From Protonemura montana (Eukaryota; Arthropoda; Insecta; Plecoptera; Nemouridae), in NCBI GenBank assembly GCA_947568835.1, contig OX387603.1:25444651-25508650 (forward strand): 64,000 nucleotides of DNA, written 5' to 3'. This document shows, one piece after another, positions 23,581 to 35,784 of this stretch (the stretch's first letter is position 1; every line of letters starts with the position of its first letter). The translations under genes and the position numbers were made by a program. A model generated the notes under the pieces. It did no database searches. It saw only the letters and a program-made list of their open reading frames with translations, and had not been told where the DNA came from.

Positions 23581-24274
23581 ACAATTCGCCTTTGTCATTC
23601 ATGTATAGACTGTATTAATCTTGTGGGAGGAAACAAAATTGTGTTCTGAGTCCGAGAGATCAAAATAAAACGAACATTCCCATAAGATATCATCTGGGCT
23701 CCTCGAATTATTTCAAATTTCAACTGAACTGAAAACTGCTTTAGTTTTTCTTAAGTTTACAGTTAAACTTGATCCTGACTAAACTGTCTAAGGTCAACTT
23801 TTAACTCCTTTCGAGCAACTAGCAAACTAATACAAACACCATTGCTCAATAAAGTGTACCGAGCAGTTAGCCACTCTCCCCAGACGAAAGCCCTCTCGGC
23901 TAATGAAAGAGATTACTCAATCAGACAGGTTTACAGCGCGCCGTGCCGGTGGTTCGACTCCACTCCGCCGTGCCGCCGTACGCACCACGCAACGGCGCTG
24001 CGACGGCGATCGGCCCTAATTAAATCTCATTGTTAATTGCATCTCGTACACCGTGTCGCGCGATCTGGGTTACAGACAGACCGCCTCACAGCCACCTGGA
24101 GCCCGCACAGTCGACATGGCTACCGTCGGTCTGTCGACACAAGGCGCTAATAGTCGCGGCACATAGAAGACAGTTTGTGTGACTATACACTTTGTTTTTG
24201 CCGCGGAGGCCTCGCGTCTCGATGGTAATTATGCAAGCCGTGTCAAACGCATACTTGCGGTCTGGTAAAGTAGC

Positions 24275-24671
24275 GCCGTTGAGTATAGGTTATAGGTAGA
24301 GTCTCTGTAGTGAAAAATGACTACCTTACCGACAAAAATGCAGAGTACCGGACAATCACGTTAAGTGGAGCCACTGTCGTAGGAATTTTAATTTCGATAT
24401 TTCTCGTAGGTTAACTCGCTTTTGAGACTTTTCATGCTCAAAAAATCTCCATCATTGTTTACCTCAACGATTGATATACACGTAACGATATTAAAGAGCG
24501 AGTAACCTACGAGAAATATCGAAATTAAATTTCATACGACAGTGGCTCCACTTGACGTGATGTTCCGGTACTCTGCATTTTTGTCGGTAAGGTAGTCATT
24601 TGGCGGCCATCTTTCACGCAGAGACTGTAACATTGACGTTGTTTCTCTACCTATAACCTACACTTAACGGT
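24275..24671. mobile_element. Foldback element C
   Basis: Third clear copy: left end CCGTTGAGTATAGGTTATAG, right end TATAACCTACACTTAACGG, and the same inner arms (TACCGACAAAAATGCAGAG, GTGGAGCCACTGTCGTA). The left arm lacks about 30 bp present on the right, including TGGCGGCCATCTTTCACGC. Confidence 0.88.
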
Positions 24672-24706
24672 ATCATTGAGTTTACATGTTCAGTAAGAGC
24701 TCCAGC

Positions 24707-24905
24707 GCTTGTTTTGAAATGTCGCCGCAAAAATTACCTACCGATCGATTACTATACCGACGAGGTAGTTGCTATCAGGTGGAGGCACTGTCTTCTTGAA
24801 AGATATTAAAGTGTATTTCATTATTTCTCGCAGATTAATCGCATTTGAGACTGAATTACGCTGAAATAATCTTCATTGATGCCAACCTCAACGATTGATA
24901 CTTAT
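24707..24905. mobile_element. Decayed half of a fourth foldback copy
   Basis: The order of motifs follows one arm plus loop of the foldback family: ACCGACGAGG, GGTGGAGGCACTGTC, TATTTCTCGCAGATTAATCG, TTTGAGACT and CCTCAACGATTGATA, all with substitutions. No complementary second arm is present. Confidence 0.5.
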
Positions 24906-26476
24906 TTACCATGTATTGAGTCGTAATTATTTACTTGTATAGGTTTTTTGTTTAAATAAACGGTCTCCAGAGTACCATTTAGCTCGTTTGCTCAGCAGAA
25001 TGTTTCAAATAAGCGCTGGGTCTCTGACTAAACCTATGCCTACACCTAATTATTCCCACTGCGGCAATTTTTTAGAAATAGGTGAATTATATTTTGAACA
25101 TGAACAAGTTGAAGCTGATCGAACGCGAAAATGACCCCAAAATGCGAAGAAAATTGAATGTTTTTAACAGCGATGTAGTGATTTTCCTGCAAAACAGATA
25201 AAATCCGTATACAGAGTCCAAAACGACAACAAAACTTGCACGAGGCTTCGCCTTCAGCTCACCGGTCCATACAAAAGCCCTTTCACAACCAGTCGGGCGT
25301 GAATTTCCCTGATTTCCTGCCAGACCGGCGTCCATGCCTCGGTCTTTCCTGGGGTGGGCGTCGTGGCCTTCGCGCGCTCGACCAGGGGCTGGCGAAACTT
25401 TGTCCGAAGTTGCGGACGCAAACTAGCAAGACCGCCTCGCCAAATTCACAATCCAATCAGCGAGTTGACCAAACCCGTGAGCAACAATCCGACGTGCAAA
25501 CTCCACGGTCGTTTGCTCGAAGTTTAGAAATATGCTACGTGGATGAGCGAGGCGAGCGAAGCAAAGATGACCAAACTCCAAGAAAACAATGCACAGTGTT
25601 TTGTTTGCTCTCCGACCAACCAAACGACTAGACAGGATATTTGAAAAATTTGCTAACTAGGATCTGTCACTTTTCCAGAAACACACTTTTCAATCGGCTT
25701 TTATAAGAATTTTACACATTTTGCTAAATTTGCAATGTTGTGAGGAAATATTACGCTTAGCCCCCCACAACCACTAACCCCCTTAACAACCCTATCAACG
25801 GACGTCGATAGAGGCAGGCTTTCTGGCTGTCGACGGAAACAAACCGACCGGTCCCAGGGAGGACGTCGCCCGGCTTCCGGTCTGTCAATTATTCAGCGTA
25901 CTGGGACTAAAGCACTGGACCACGGCATGCAGATTAACAGACCTTCGTGTAGCTCCAAGTGGGAGCTCTCGTAAGCTAGCAACAACAAATCAATGAATGA
26001 CTCGACTAGACGGTAAGATGCTAAAACGTTTCTGGAATTATAATCTCCCCACCCCCATTAATCTGTCAAGGAGTGTGACAGGAAGGTGTGTGTGTCATCG
26101 CATTGCCTTATGGCGAGTCCGCTGCAGGTCTTAAGAAGATCACCGAACAACTATGACCTTGAGAATGTCGGGGGGGCACCCCAAGAAGGTAGCCATCGCG
26201 GCGATCAAATCGCCTCCATTGATTGCACCTATCGGCCATATTTGGACGGACGCAGGTCGTTGCCGAGGGAGGGCGATAATTACACAGCTTCTGTATGCGT
26301 AGCGCACGCTTGAATATGCCATCAAATTTGCATCGACGCCCGGTCGTACAGCGCTCCCGACGGCGAGGCCTCGATGCAGCTGTCGACTTTGTGCATCCAC
26401 GACGAAACCAACTGTGTACTTATGGCGTTGGCGTTGGAGTGATTTCCGCCAGGAATCGCGATTTATTGATTTCTGG
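24906..26476. other. Intergenic, no supported gene
   Basis: AT-rich, then moderately GC-rich around 25240-25630, where open frames exist on both strands without recognisable domains. Several ATTGG/CCAAT-type words occur near 25450. Nothing more can be supported. Confidence 0.45.
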
Positions 26477-26880
26477 TGTATAACGACGCACTGTTTTGAA
26501 AACGATACCTGGTCTAATGGTGTCAGTTAATGAGTGGGTGATGATGATGTACCTAACCTAGTCCAGAAGGAAGGAGGATAAACCCGGGACGGGCAAGTAG
26601 CCAACTCCTGTCGGAGAGCACCAATGGGACTACGTCTGCTTCGTGTCCCTACCAAAGAACGGTGAAACTGAATCAACAAGATTCCTCCACTAACCCAAGC
26701 TATCGAGAGATTAATGAACAAGACGAATAACGCTGTTGTAATAACTAAAAATCCTCCAACCTCTCTCCCGGACAGAACGGGTCATGAGTAAGATGGTCAC
26801 CTATCCAATACCTGGGCCGGCGCAGTGTTGCTTAACTCGGTGATCTCGCAAAACCCTATGTTTCCAGCGCAGAATAGTCC
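26477..26880 (-). mobile_element. 5S-derived SINE, nearly full length
   Basis: Minus-strand copy. The 5S head is at 26780-26860 (complement of GGTGACC, AAGCAACACTGCGCCGG), the body is at 26590-26770, and the tail with the complement of CAGTGCGTCGTTATACACC ends near 26477. Confidence 0.82.
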
Positions 26881-27689
26881 AATCGGTTCCGTCGACTTGA
26901 TGCAACCAAACGGCGTTTACGTCGGAGCGATACGAGATCGGCCCGTCGGCCACACGACTGCTAATTGAGACAATCAAAAGCTTGCTTCGTGTAATATTTC
27001 TCCGACTAACAGACAGTCGTATTGAATATCACGGTGCGCCGGGGGCAGTCTGCACAAAGGGGTGCAACGGGCAGCGGACAGAGGAAAGGGGCTTGCAAGC
27101 GCGTTCATTTTCCCCGGCAAAGGGGCAATTTGCGCGATATGCAATTAGCTCGAATTACACCGAGAGCGGATTTTATTCGCTAAGTACTCGCTACTTGCAT
27201 GCACACGAACGGCGTGCATTAGCAGTGCGGGAGAGAAAAAAAAACAACTCACCCGCGCGGGGCACGAAATGGCGGCTCAGGAATTATTAATGTCCCGACA
27301 TTTCATCGTAGTTTACTTTCTGGCGTGGACGTTTCAGCAGCAGATCAAGAGGGCCGTTTTGCTCGTTTTGATTTACAAAGCGTACAAAGCCGGCCGTGCA
27401 AGCCTTTAGGGGCGGCGGTCGAGAGGGTCGTGATAAAATCAGTGCGCCTCACAACCTGTTTGAGCTGCTCGCGATACGCGCGTCCAGTGGAAAGTGGCCG
27501 GATGCCGGCGACAGAGCCGATGAGACGAGAAAGGAAGAGTCTGCTCTGTGTCGAAGTCGGTCAGGCAGACGTTATTGCAGACAAAAGGCCATGGGGAAGG
27601 ACAGAACGCGATAACTCAGCCACTGCACGGTGACCAGAATCCGATTTTCAATAAAATTCCTTTCCCCCAAATGCAACTGACATCATTGC

Positions 27690-27960
27690 TTCTCTCGCCT
27701 TGCTTGTCATTCTCTTGACAACATGGATTTGTGGAGGAATCCTGTTGTTCGAGTTGTTCCGTTCTTAGGGAGGGACGTTAGGTCAATGGTCCCCTTGGTA
27801 CTATTACACAGGACAAACGCTACGTGTCGGCACCGGGTTTTCCCTCCTTCTAGACTAGGTTAGGTTCATTATAATTCTCATCATCACCCACTCATTCATT
27901 GACGCCATTAGACCATTAGACAACATGGCCCGTCATCAAAACAGTGTGTCGTTAGCCTCA
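27690..27960 (+). mobile_element. 5S-SINE, 5'-truncated (body and tail)
   Basis: Starts within the body (CTTGACAACATGGATTTGTG), continues GGGAGGGACGTTAGG, GTCGGCACCGGGTTTT and GACTAGGTTAGGTTCATT, and ends GTGTGTCGTTAGCC. The 5S head is absent, consistent with 5' truncation during retrotransposition. Confidence 0.82.
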
Positions 27961-30900
27961 ATGTGGTTCCCAATTTGGCCGCCTATCGCAGAGCGGCCCG
28001 ACCGGCAATCGCAGCACACAACGGCCCAGGTTGATCTTTCAATCAGACCGGCCGTGACATGACCCACCACAAACCACGGCCCGTGCAAAGATTCCAATAA
28101 TCGAGACGTCCAGAGCCCCATAGACGATACGGGGGGCGATTTGATTGCTTTGCACGGCGCGATCCACGGGGCACGGTCTGAGCCCATTGTGTGAGATTCC
28201 ACCGCAGAATCCTCCTAATCATTTTGTATCGACATTTGCCATCGTTCATCGGATCGAATCGGATTCATCTTGATCGCGACTGATAGCATCTGTACACACA
28301 ATGGCAGGAACAAATTATTGTATTTCGTTCGCAACACTAAACCCATAAGCGCGTGAGTTCCGGTTCCGCAAGAAATAAACGCTAGTTGGCAAGCAGCGAT
28401 CGAGACCTTGCTACGCCTTGGCTGTTTGTGTATAAATGTCCAAAATTTGTTTACAACATGCCGCATACCCGGATTGCATTGTACAATTGTTTATCTCTCT
28501 GTACACTCCGTATGATATACGTGTACAGTTTGCCATGCTCATCATACATAGCCTACACACATGGCCCGTTAGTTTGCACATCTGAACCTGATGCAATCCC
28601 ACGTATTTACATTACACCTTTAACCCGCAGTGGAAAACATTTCAAGCGCGTTATCTCGGTTTTCTTGCTACGCACAAGCGTCGCTAACAAGTCGGCACTG
28701 GGTGCATCCTCAGCGGCATCTGAATGCGGGGGAAAGTGCGACGCTCACGGGGCTCATGGGGCCGTGAATTGGGTCGCGGCGCCCCTATCTTCACGCTGAG
28801 CCCCCATGATGGCACCAGCTGCATCGGCCGGACCATGCCATAACAAACACACGGTACAGAGACGCTTTATTCAACTCGTCGTTTCCATGATTTCGAAGTG
28901 TTTACTAATCTTGCAAATAGAACAGAAGACGAACGCGAGATCAATTGAAAGTCGTTTGAACGCGAAACTGAATAATTGATGTGTGCTCGGCTGTCGCCGT
29001 GGCAGCGGTTATGCTAAGCCGTAAAAGCTAAGTGCATTAACGCCTCGGGTCTCGGGAAATCTCGACCCTGCCCATCGCAGCTTCGGCACTCAATGGCCAA
29101 TGGGTGCTCCTTGCCACCGTGACTGGCCGCGTGCCGTCATTGACTAACAGCGCGTACAGGTGGGAGGTCGTCTCCGTGGGTTACGACGTGTCGCGTGGTG
29201 ACTGTTGTCAAGGTAACGCCCGTGGTTAGCTTTTCTTAGCGTCTCGTCGACACCTGTTACTCGAGACTTGTGACACTTGGCGGTGCAACAAAGTGAGAGA
29301 CGAGCGGTGATTCCTCGTAGGCACCAATTACAGAATGAGTGAATACAACAGAGATGTTTGATCGTCCATCCAGATCGCCAGGCCAGGAAAAATTGGGCCT
29401 CTCCTGACAAAAGTCAGTGATATTTCCAGAAAAATCAACCAAATTAAATGTCCTACAAGAACGAATAATCATCAACGCTGAGAAAATCATTATATATGTG
29501 TAATTCCACGCTGCATACATTTACCAGAGGATGGCGTTTTGTCTCAGTAACCCGGCAAGCTAGGTGACTCACTTACATGTCTGTATGCTATACTTGATAC
29601 CTCGCTTGATCCTACTATATAATCTCACCACATACTAGAATTATACCGCAAATATTTACTCCAAAATAACTCAAAATACAACATTTTTTAAAAGGCAGTG
29701 CCATCAATGACGATGGTAGCTCCGCCAATCTGTGAGTCGGTCTTCGAAAAGCGGCTATCATCCAACGGACGCTGGCAAGGAAGCCACGGGGTGAACAGGA
29801 CGACGTCGCGCAGCGTCGAAACACGCCAAGGACTAAAGCATTACCATCCTCCGATCCTAGCTCAACACGGCCCACGCCTCTTAATGCCATGTTCTAAAGA
29901 GTGACAGCAGACGGGAGCGCGACGACTCCATTCAGCACACCTTGAAGGTGGATGGCAAGCCACTTGGACCAAACAAGGGGCACGTTCTGATACCAAAAAC
30001 ATCAAAGGTCGAAGGCTTGGTGCCATTCCCCGGCCGTCCCAATGCTTGCTCAATGCAGGCAACGCATCAAACCAATTGGCGAACCACTCTCGGACAAAGG
30101 CCGGCGTCGCTTCCTCGACAGCGACATGCCGATATCGCTCACCGGATGCCGACCGGCTGTCCGTCTGATAGCACGACGCCCCTCCCTCCGGCGACCTTGT
30201 CCGACGCCCGATGCACCGACGCCAAGACAAGCGACGACCGGCCTCGGCTCGGCGGTGTCTAATCGCTGACATTCACAAGCGCGTGACATAATGCGCTTGC
30301 GCCTGTTCTCTAACGGGAACCTCGGGGTTCCTCCGAATATCGTTTGTTTCCGTCCCGTGGGTACTATTTAACACAAGCGCGGCCCTTTAGACTGCAGTGA
30401 CTTGCTAATCGGGGCGGTGACCCACGTGGTTTTACTGGGACCAGACCATGCTGGAGCGCAAGGCCGCGCAAAAAGGCAGCCAGCTAGCCGCCTGCCATGG
30501 CGCCGCCAAAAGCAGGTGACAAACGACAAGCACCGACCACCGCCTTCCAAACCTCATAGGCCCTGTGGTGCTTGGCGTGCCACGGAGCACGGTCCTAGGG
30601 TGAGACATTATCAGAACAAGATAGAAGCGTGGTGACTGTACCAGTGCTTGTTGGAGCACGCCTCAGCGCATGTTATCCCTTGCGCCGTGCGTGCCGTACC
30701 GGTGAACGGATCGTGGAGGCTGCGACGACGCTGTCCAGGTGCGAGCGTCCGGTGCTGGCTGGATCGCGCGCGACGGAGATAAGTGCTCGCGGGGAGGGCG
30801 TCGCGACGCGTGCGTTACCGAGCTCCGTTGCTGAGCGACTGACAGACACTAGGCGACGCGCGCTTCTCGCAACAGGTTGCCGCTGACAGCGCCGGCGCCG

Positions 30901-32425
30901 GCGGCAGCGCTTCGTCCCGCGGAACTTTGCTACAAGGTAGCGACGACAACGAAGAACGTGTAGGAGGATCGCGTTGTGGCCGATATCTCATGCGACTTTG
31001 TCAGTAGCCAATACGCAGCTCTTCCTGTCTGCGTGAAGCTCTTGAAAAAGTTTAACGGACGTTCAGCCTTTACGCATAAAGCTCACCAACTGTATCGTCT
31101 CGTTTCCAATGGCAGGTCCAGCTCTGTCCAACTAGCTAGACACCTTTTCCGGATATCCTCCTTGGTAAGATACTATCAATTTCCCGGAAGATTCCTCGTT
31201 TTATCTACCCGCGACCCTTGTTTCTCCCAACGGTATCATCTGCTGCCATGACAACGACTGATAACGACGGCCTACCAATAGGGTCGTCCTAATAATCAAG
31301 CAAACAAATCAGTTGGCGGCTGACAAATTGGAGCACGTGAGCGTGACGTCATTCGCGAGACTAATTTCGGATGAGTTCGCTATCTTGCAGCAACGCTTGC
31401 AACCAACAGAAACGACACCTGTCCGCCAATGCTGCTACTAGACCTATCCGGAGCACATGTATTAGCATGTGTTCCGATCAGCCCAAAGACATGCACACAT
31501 GCATAAAAATGATGAACTTGCCTCACGATTGCTTACCTTCACCGATGTACAAATGTTTCGTTTTCTGGCGTTCCCACATGGAAGTTGAAACCAGCAAGCG
31601 ATGGAGCGAGCGTATTCCGGTTCGGTTGGACATTTTCATACCCGTCTTTCCTTCCACACGCTAGGTTATTTCCCTCGTCCTGACGGCTTCAAACACACAC
31701 GCACACACGCAGAATTGTCATGTTCCATCGTTGCTTCTCGTGCTTTGGATTTCTTCCGGCTTTCACAGAGAAAACACTGCGAGACAAATTGGCTGACGTT
31801 TGAACGTGCTGCCGACACCTTGCCACTGTCATGGCACTCGAGTACTGGCCCAATGTGACAGGGCTAATAAGTCCAGAAAAAACTGCTCTCCAAGCTTTAT
31901 GATTGCGTTTAAATGAGCATCGACACATAAGGATTTTAATGCACACGGGCAAGATGGACGAAATCTCCTACATACCTGATATTTTTAACAAAAATACCGA
32001 GAATTCGTCGAACTAACCTCAACCATGTTCAGCCCGCTAACGTTTAAATTAGTGTACATGCGCCCCGGCCATGTGAACAATTCTTTAAAGTCACAAAATA
32101 AATAGTAAGCATGAAATAAAAATTATAAAAAAAAATTCAGTATTTTAAGTTATTTTTATTTTTCGTATGTCAATTGTTAACGATTATTGGTGAAAGATGG
32201 CTCAAAAGGACGAACTATTTTGTTTTCAGGTCCAGATTTTTTTAGCCCCTATACGTATGGCGGGGTGCCTACCCAAAGATCTAAATCGCAAAGGATCTAT
32301 GGCCAATTGCCTAGATTTCAGCAAGCAATTTGGCACAACAGATTCTGATGAAAGAAATATACTTGCTGCTGCCATAATAACGCAGTTTTGGTCGGCATAA
32401 GAAGATCACTTTATTAGACCCTGCG
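27961..32425. other. Intergenic, no supported gene
   Basis: A CpG-rich segment (about 29850-30950) gives overlapping open frames on all strands with no recognisable domain. The remainder is unique-looking sequence. An ATG-initiated 67-codon frame at 32197-32400 has no known relative that I recognise. Confidence 0.45.
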
Positions 32426-32431
32426 TTTATT
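32426..32431 (-). terminator. Poly(A) signal of the 71-aa gene
   Basis: TTTATT on the plus strand is AATAAA on the minus strand, about 240 bp past the stop codon of the small ORF at 32672-32887. Confidence 0.55.
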
Positions 32432-32671
32432 TTATCTTTAATGGCACCTACTTGAACAGCAGCTAATCATTATTTCTAAATTAATTAAAATATATTCAGT
32501 ACGACGCAGCGCCAGCTACTGTAATATGCTCAAGTTATGAGCATGCTATAGAGCATGCTATGCTCTAGTACACCAAGACCAAAGATTTCGCGGTCCCAAT
32601 CTAATTATTGGTAGGCGCTGAGTCCTTGTCACTGTGTCAAGGATCTTCGCTAGTTCGTTTACGTTTAGTAG

Positions 32672-32887
32672 CTAAATTTGAGAAAAATCGAAGATTTCTG
32701 AATCCTCTGAGGTAAACACATTTTTCCCTGTTTCCAATCTTGCTGAAATTGCATTTAAATCCATGTTTGGCTGTTCGGTGAATAGGGATGTGACTTCCTT
32801 CGAGCTATCTGAGTTGGCTCTTAGCCATTGAGCTCCCGGTGATGGTAACTCAGTTTGTAGTGAAATTGCAAATTTCGTTTCGCTCAT
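32672..32887 (-). CDS. Unrecognised 71-aa protein, divergent from MRPL47
   Basis: Single-exon frame from ATG at 32887 to TAG at 32672. The product (begins MSETKFAISLQTELPSPGA, ends SEDSEIFDFSQI) is acidic and serine-rich, with no signal peptide or membrane segment. Three points suggest a real gene: its ATG lies only 47 bp from the MRPL47 ATG in divergent orientation, so the two would share a promoter; an AATAAA signal sits downstream; and the composition is that of an ordinary soluble protein rather than of random AT-rich sequence. I do not recognise the family. An upstream extension through a TTG-led frame is possible but unnecessary. Confidence 0.5.
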   Translation of the reverse strand: MSETKFAISLQTELPSPGAQWLRANSDSSKEVTSLFTEQPNMDLNAISARLETGKNVFTSEDSEIFDFSQI

Positions 32888-32934
32888 CCACAACATCTAC
32901 AACACTTGAGGAGAGGCAACACTGTTTTCCAAAC
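32888..32934. promoter_or_regulatory. Putative bidirectional promoter
   Basis: The 47-bp interval between two divergent start codons must hold at least part of both 5' leaders. No TATA box is seen. Housekeeping mitochondrial genes often use TATA-less bidirectional promoters. Confidence 0.45.
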
Positions 32935-34401
32935 ATGGCGGCGTGCAGTACTATGCACTCGCTCAAAAAATTATTTTCCTCGTTAGCGATCGTTGCACAC
33001 AAGACCGCAGCGGTTAACGTCCCAAAAAGGTAAAAGTACGCTACCCTTTTACGGCAGAATATTGTTGATGTACATCTGTCTTCACATACTCTAAATTACG
33101 AAGTCCTCTTCTAACCTAACCTCACTGACCTCTCTCATTTAAGCTATCTGTCGTAGAGAATTTGGTAAATCTGTCATTAACTTTAGCCTGTCCCATGATC
33201 CTAGCCGTACGCTGCTTCTGGCCACACGTACCTTGCACGTGAGCTGCCCCCGACGGGACCTGAGCGAGTTCTTTGATGCAAAAGAGAACTTTGGCGTCAG
33301 CGAGGTAAAGGTAGGCCGCTCTTGGCGTGCCGAGGAACTGCGAATCAAGAGCAATGCAGATCTGCACCGACTTTGGTTCGTGCTGCTCAAAGAGCGAAAC
33401 ATGTTGCTGACGATGCAGGAAGAGTCGAAGCGACTCTGTGAACTGTTCCCCAATCCTGAGCGCGTTGAGAAGGTGGCTGAGTCGATGCAACGACTCGAGG
33501 ACGTCGTCCGCGAACGCAACCGCGCCTACCACGAGCTCGAGGTGGGTGAGACCGGTGAACGACCTGCACAGCTTAAGCGAAACGCCATTGGTAAGTCGCA
33601 GCTTTTTATCTTTGATGGTAACTCGGGTAAAGCCACCAAGCCTACCGTATTAACATGTTCTTTTTTATTATCAGGTTTACGCTGGCACTACCGACTGGGA
33701 GAGCACTTCCTGCCGCAGTGGATGAACCGGCGCTGGCAAGAAACTCGCCAGCACGGGTACAGAGGACGGGCAGTGCACAAATTCCTGCGGCTTTATCGCG
33801 AGAAACTCCACGTGGCCAAGGCTCGACAGCACAGGTAAGCTGTGTTTAGATACTGGTACTTTCTCTCTAGAGTTGATATTCAGAGTTTGGTTGCTATCCA
33901 TTTCCTGATGAGGTTTTTTTGTGAAGTGGAGCATGTTAAAATGCATACGTGCACAAGAAAAAACTTACAAGAGTGAGAAACAGACGTCTAACCAGGTCTA
34001 ACCTTATAGTATACGCTTGAGAAAAGTTCCTCAGTCAAGTTTTAAGTAAATTTGAGCATCAATTGGCTTAATTGAAAGCCATTTGAGCCATCTCTGCAGC
34101 AATAGCTGTCTCCTTGCTAGGTCCATTGGATTTATTGTTCACTGATAAAAGATTAATGTACCACATTAAAGAAAAACTTAAAACCAATGCTAGATGAGGC
34201 TAGAGGTAAAAAAGACCTGTAGTAAAATCAGCCTCACCTTGTTCGTGTTTCAGGAGAGACGACGGCCACGTGAAGGGTCTCCTGAAGCGATTCCCGAACC
34301 TTACCACCGCCACCTTGAACCAGCACTACCCGGATGTGGACGTCGACGCAGCGCGACTTCACCGCAAGTCTCGAGGCCACCACCCAAACAACACTGCCTA
34401 G
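32935..34401 (+). CDS. MRPL47: Mitochondrial large ribosomal subunit protein uL29m (MRPL47)
   Basis: Four exons: 32935-33029, 33187-33590, 33675-33834 and 34254-34401, all with GT-AG junctions (AAAAG|GTAAAA, ATTG|GTAAGT, ACAG|GTAAGC) and matching phases, giving 268 aa. The N-terminus (MAACSTMHSLKKLF) is basic and amphipathic, as expected of a mitochondrial import sequence. The diagnostic family block reads GRSWRAEELRIKS, DLHRLWFVLLKERNMLL and PNPERVEKVAESM. It is followed by the metazoan C-terminal extension (WHYRLGEHFLPQWMNRRW, LLKRFPNLT). The protein is the mitochondrial counterpart of bacterial L29 at the polypeptide exit region of the mitoribosome. Length and architecture are close to the human protein. 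It is probably transcribed from a promoter shared with the divergent 71-aa gene. Confidence 0.95.
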
Positions 34402-34738
34402 AAACCTGCGCTGTGACGATAGGCTTAAAAAACTGCAGCGATTTAGATGTAGATCCCTTCTCACTTCAGGGGGTGAGGTTCACTACCGGTCCAAAACTAG
34501 GAAACGAGGGGAGTGTCTCGAGGACTGTGCTTGGGAACACAAGGGAAAAAGAAAAACAACTGATGAAATGTCAACGGCTAAAATATATATTGTATTGCCA
34601 AAGCGGAAACGAAACAGGTAGGATTGCTACGCGACTAGAAGCCAGCTCTAGGTGAGCCGATACCAACGTTGGTGGCCCTATTAAATACTTGCATCGTATT
34701 CATAAACCTATAGAGAACTACCTTATATTGTATTTATA

Positions 34739-34744
34739 AATAAA
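34739..34744 (+). terminator. Poly(A) signal of MRPL47
   Basis: AATAAA followed by a T/G-rich stretch (gtcttgtctttg), about 340 bp after the MRPL47 stop codon. Confidence 0.7.
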
Positions 34745-35776
34745 GTCTTGTCTTTGAATATCATTGGATTAGCTGTCTCCTTGCTGATTTCAGTTGAACT
34801 GAGGGAACAACTTGGGGATATTTAAATATTTTTATATATGAGCAGAAAAGGTTCAAATTAACTTGGCCGATCCTTTTCTGGAGATTTAGTAAGCCAGGGG
34901 ACCTGGAACGTTTCTAAAAAGTAGTATCTCAAAAGTAATCACAGTATTCCTGGAGCCCGTTTCCTCCCCTCAAAATTGCCAGCACAATACAAATTCTGTG
35001 TGGTCAACTGTCTCATCATTACCAGCTTCAAACCTGCACTGGGCAATGACAGCAATGCACAACAGCTCTCGATTATAACGCACGGTATAAACCTAACTTG
35101 CTCAGTGACTTGGCTGACTCCAAGCCCCCGTGAGGGCACAGGCCCCCTAATCACTGTGAGATTAACTTCCCTGACAGGAGGCATAAGATTCGAGTCTCCT
35201 TATTCGTTGCTCTCGATGTTAGCCTCAATTTTAATTGATTACCGTAACGAACCTTTTCCCCCAAAAAAAAGTAACAAATTACAAATTATCATAATTCTAC
35301 TTTGAGGGGACAGAAAAGTATCAAGAACTGGGCTTTGTAAAATCACAATCAGTCCTTAAAAAGTCAAAGCCTTTTCTTTGGAATTCTCACTCAAGCGTTA
35401 TGAGCTTTGCCTACAGCGAGCCCCGCACCAAAAAGCACCCAACAAAACAATACCGACTTACAAAAATTACAATTTCTAAACTCGGCATTGATTGCCCAGA
35501 AAGAACCTTTTCTCCTGCCTAATCTACTTTTACTATATAAGAGCTTGTTTGATTTTTGCAAACCCTGCTCCTGTCGGACAAGTTACATCTAGGTTTTTAG
35601 GACACCAAGACAGACAACCATCATGAGCACATTGCCACAACGTTTGCTTCCTCTTTTGAGATTTATAAGCAGACAGCACCAAGGGTGTTGTCCCTCATTA
35701 CTTAGATTCACCGTTTCATCCATGATAATTCTTACAAGGGCAAGCCCCTAATATCAGACTTGTCTATAAACTAATA
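34745..35776. other. Intergenic AT-rich interval
   Basis: No exon, repeat or conserved motif could be supported between the end of MRPL47 and the hAT-like element. Confidence 0.5.
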
Positions 35777-35784
35777 GCGATAGG

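Noticed and set aside
23951..23961. tRNA-like B box (GGTTCGACTCC)
   Set aside because: No matching A box, no acceptor stem and no anticodon arm at the required distances.
25236..25631. 131-codon open frame
   Set aside because: No homology recognised, ordinary composition for the local GC, no poly(A) or splice context.
32520..32570. Short palindromic repeats of GAGCATGCTAT
   Set aside because: Real but too short to assign to an element or regulatory site.
34334..34621. 95-codon plus frame overlapping MRPL47 exon 4
   Set aside because: It is an out-of-frame shadow of the real exon running into the 3' UTR.
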